From the NCBI GenBank assembly GCA_038223055.1, contig JBBRHF010000075.1, positions 1 through 18,842 on the forward strand: 18,842 nt of DNA. Direction: 5' to 3'. Positions 17,370-18,842 of this stretch are shown piece by piece (the stretch's first letter is position 1; every line of letters begins with the position of its first letter). Source of the stretch: JBBRHF01 sp038223055. GTDB lineage: Bacteria; Actinomycetota; Actinomycetes; JACCUZ01. The notes under the pieces were generated by a model, which saw nothing but the letters and a program-made list of their open reading frames with translations, was not told the origin of the DNA and ran no database searches. Both the position numbers and the translations under genes were made by a program.

Positions 17370-18842
17370 ATGAAGGTCAGCGTCGTCGTGCCGGTCTACA
17401 ACACCGGCAGCCACATCGAGCACTGCATCGACTCGCTGCTCGGCCAGTCGTTGCCGGCGCAGGACTACGAAGTCATCTTCGTCGACGACGGCTCGACCGA
17501 CGCCACGCCGGCCCGCCTGGACGAGGTGGCCGCCGAGCACCCTAACGTCAGCGTCGTACACACCCCCAACTCCGGCTGGCCCGGTCGCCCGCGCAACATC
17601 GGCATCGACCTGGCCAAGGGCGACTACATCTACTTCGTCGACCACGACGACTGGCTGGGCGAGGAGGCCCTGGAGCGGCTCCATGCCTACGCCCGAGCCA
17701 ACGATGCCGACATCGTCATCGGCAAGATGGCCGGCCACGGCAGGGGCATCCCCAAGGAGCTGTTTCTGCACAACCGCCCGGATGCAACCCTGGGCACCGA
17801 TCCGCTGCTGTCGATCCTCACGCCGCACAAGCTGTTCCGCAAGGGACTGCTCGACGAGCACGGCATCCGGTTCCCCGAGGGCAAGCGCCGGCTCGAGGAC
17901 CACGTGTTCGTGATGCAGGCCTACTTCGCGGCCAAGGGCATCAGCGTCCTGGCCGACTACGTGTGCTACCACTGGTACCGCCACGGGGCCAACGCCTCCA
18001 GCGTCCGGGCCGACCCCAAGGTCTACTACGGCAGCCTGCGCGACGTGCTCGATGTGGTGGAGGCCAACACCGAGCCGGGCACGTTCCGCGACGACTTGCT
18101 GCGCCACTGGTACCGCGGCAAGATGCTGGGCACCCTGAGCGCCCGGTCCCTGCTCGGCACCCCCGAACCGCAGCGAACCGAGCTGTTCCAGGAGGTACGT
18201 CGACTCGCCGCCGAGCGGTTCGGGCCCGCCGTCCCGGCCAAGCTGGGTTCCTTCAACCGGATCCGGGCCGCCCTGCTCGAGGCGGACCGGCTGGACCTGC
18301 TCGTCGCGTTGGCACAGTGGGAGGTCGGCCTGACGGCCCGGGGCGAGCTCGAGGCGGTCCGGTGGCGCGACGGCGTCCTCGCGCTGCGCTACACCGCGGC
18401 CCTGGTGGACTCCAGCGGTCGCCCCACTCCGTTCGAACTGCGCGGGTCGGTCCCGCACTGGCGCCTGCCGGACCAGATCCGCGACAGCGGGGTGGTGCCC
18501 GCCGGCGCAACCAAGGTCCCCAGGGCGCTGCCCAACACCAGGGTGAGCCTGGTCCTGCGGTCCGCCGAGACGGGTGCGGAGTTCGTGCTGCCGGGGCGCA
18601 CCCAATGGGTCGGCGGTCGCGGCCTGCGCCGGTCGATGCGCTTCATCGGCGAGGCCATCCTCGACCCTGCGACCGCCGCCGGTGGCGCCGCGATGGACCC
18701 CGGCGAGTGGCACCTGCAGGTCTCGGTCCGGGGCGCCGGGCTGTCCCGGACCGCGCCCTTCCCCGGGGTCCCCGGCACCCCGGCGCTCTCCCTCGTGATC
18801 GGTCCGGGCGGCAGCGAACCGCGTTCGACCGACCCGCGGTTC
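17370..18842 (+). CDS. Family 2 glycosyltransferase (cut by window end)
   Basis: 491 codons are present with no stop before the window end. The N-terminal GT-A domain begins MKVSVVVPVYNTGSHIEHCI. The UDP-sugar site has VDDGSTD (38-44), GWPGRPRNIGID (69-80) and the metal-binding DHDD (91-94). LEDHVF (175-180) holds the likely catalytic acidic residue, and CYHWYRHGANASS (199-211) is typical of GT2. After about residue 300 there is a beta-rich accessory region, reminiscent of the C-terminal parts of wall teichoic acid glycosyltransferases of the TarS/TarP group; this comparison is from memory. Likely role: adding sugars to a cell-wall glycopolymer. The ATG at 17370 gives the exact family start. 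No strong ribosome site is seen; CATGAT 6 nt upstream is a weak leaderless candidate. Confidence 0.88.
   Translation, partial: MKVSVVVPVYNTGSHIEHCIDSLLGQSLPAQDYEVIFVDDGSTDATPARLDEVAAEHPNVSVVHTPNSGWPGRPRNIGIDLAKGDYIYFVDHDDWLGEEALERLHAYARANDADIVIGKMAGHGRGIPKELFLHNRPDATLGTDPLLSILTPHKLFRKGLLDEHGIRFPEGKRRLEDHVFVMQAYFAAKGISVLADYVCYHWYRHGANASSVRADPKVYYGSLRDVLDVVEANTEPGTFRDDLLRHWYRGKMLGTLSARSLLGTPEPQRTELFQEVRRLAAERFGPAVPAKLGSFNRIRAALLEADRLDLLVALAQWEVGLTARGELEAVRWRDGVLALRYTAALVDSSGRPTPFELRGSVPHWRLPDQIRDSGVVPAGATKVPRALPNTRVSLVLRSAETGAEFVLPGRTQWVGGRGLRRSMRFIGEAILDPATAAGGAAMDPGEWHLQVSVRGAGLSRTAPFPGVPGTPALSLVIGPGGSEPRSTDPRF

Overview
This window looks like a chromosomal core region of a high-GC Actinomycetota. 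The evidence is strongly GC-biased codon use, many GTG starts, several TAnnnT-type promoters placed 6-7 nt before a start codon, and a gene order (dnaG, dgt, dusB, glyS, zur, uppS, recO) that I remember as conserved in Mycobacterium and Streptomyces. The genus cannot be fixed from the sequence. I see no phage, transposase, integrase, CRISPR array, rRNA or tRNA.

Left half (1-11724, all minus strand, so read from right to left): a small ABM-fold protein, glycyl-tRNA synthetase (glyS), a secreted LGFP-repeat/M15 peptidase coupled to a lipoprotein, a 19-bp tandem array, tRNA-dihydrouridine synthase (dusB), pyruvate phosphate dikinase (ppdK) overlapping a DUF218 membrane protein, a dGTPase-like HD hydrolase (dgt), a ferredoxin-reductase-type flavoprotein, and the first 94 codons of DNA primase (dnaG). 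Two copies of an undescribed long palindromic element, with conserved loop and outer stem, sit after ydcF and after dusB.

Middle (11725-13853): a divergent intergenic region holds a cluster of CACGATCC motifs, a perfect Fur/Zur-type operator and a leaderless-type promoter. These control a ZIP metal transporter and a translationally coupled zur gene, which together form a likely zinc-responsive, autoregulated uptake operon. A secreted glycerophosphodiester phosphodiesterase follows.

Right half (13801-18842): reading leftwards, two SAM-dependent methyltransferases, recO and uppS on the minus strand. UppS carries a C-terminal tail of hexapeptide repeats and its end overlaps the phosphodiesterase gene antiparallel. 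A family 2 glycosyltransferase, cut by the window end, diverges from the methyltransferases. UppS (lipid carrier), the glycosyltransferase, the methyltransferases and the M15/LGFP protein together point to cell-envelope work.

The most unusual content is repeat structure: the palindromic element pair, the 19-bp array before dusB, and two separate in-frame 18-bp arrays, one in the signal region of the lipoprotein and one in the UppS tail.
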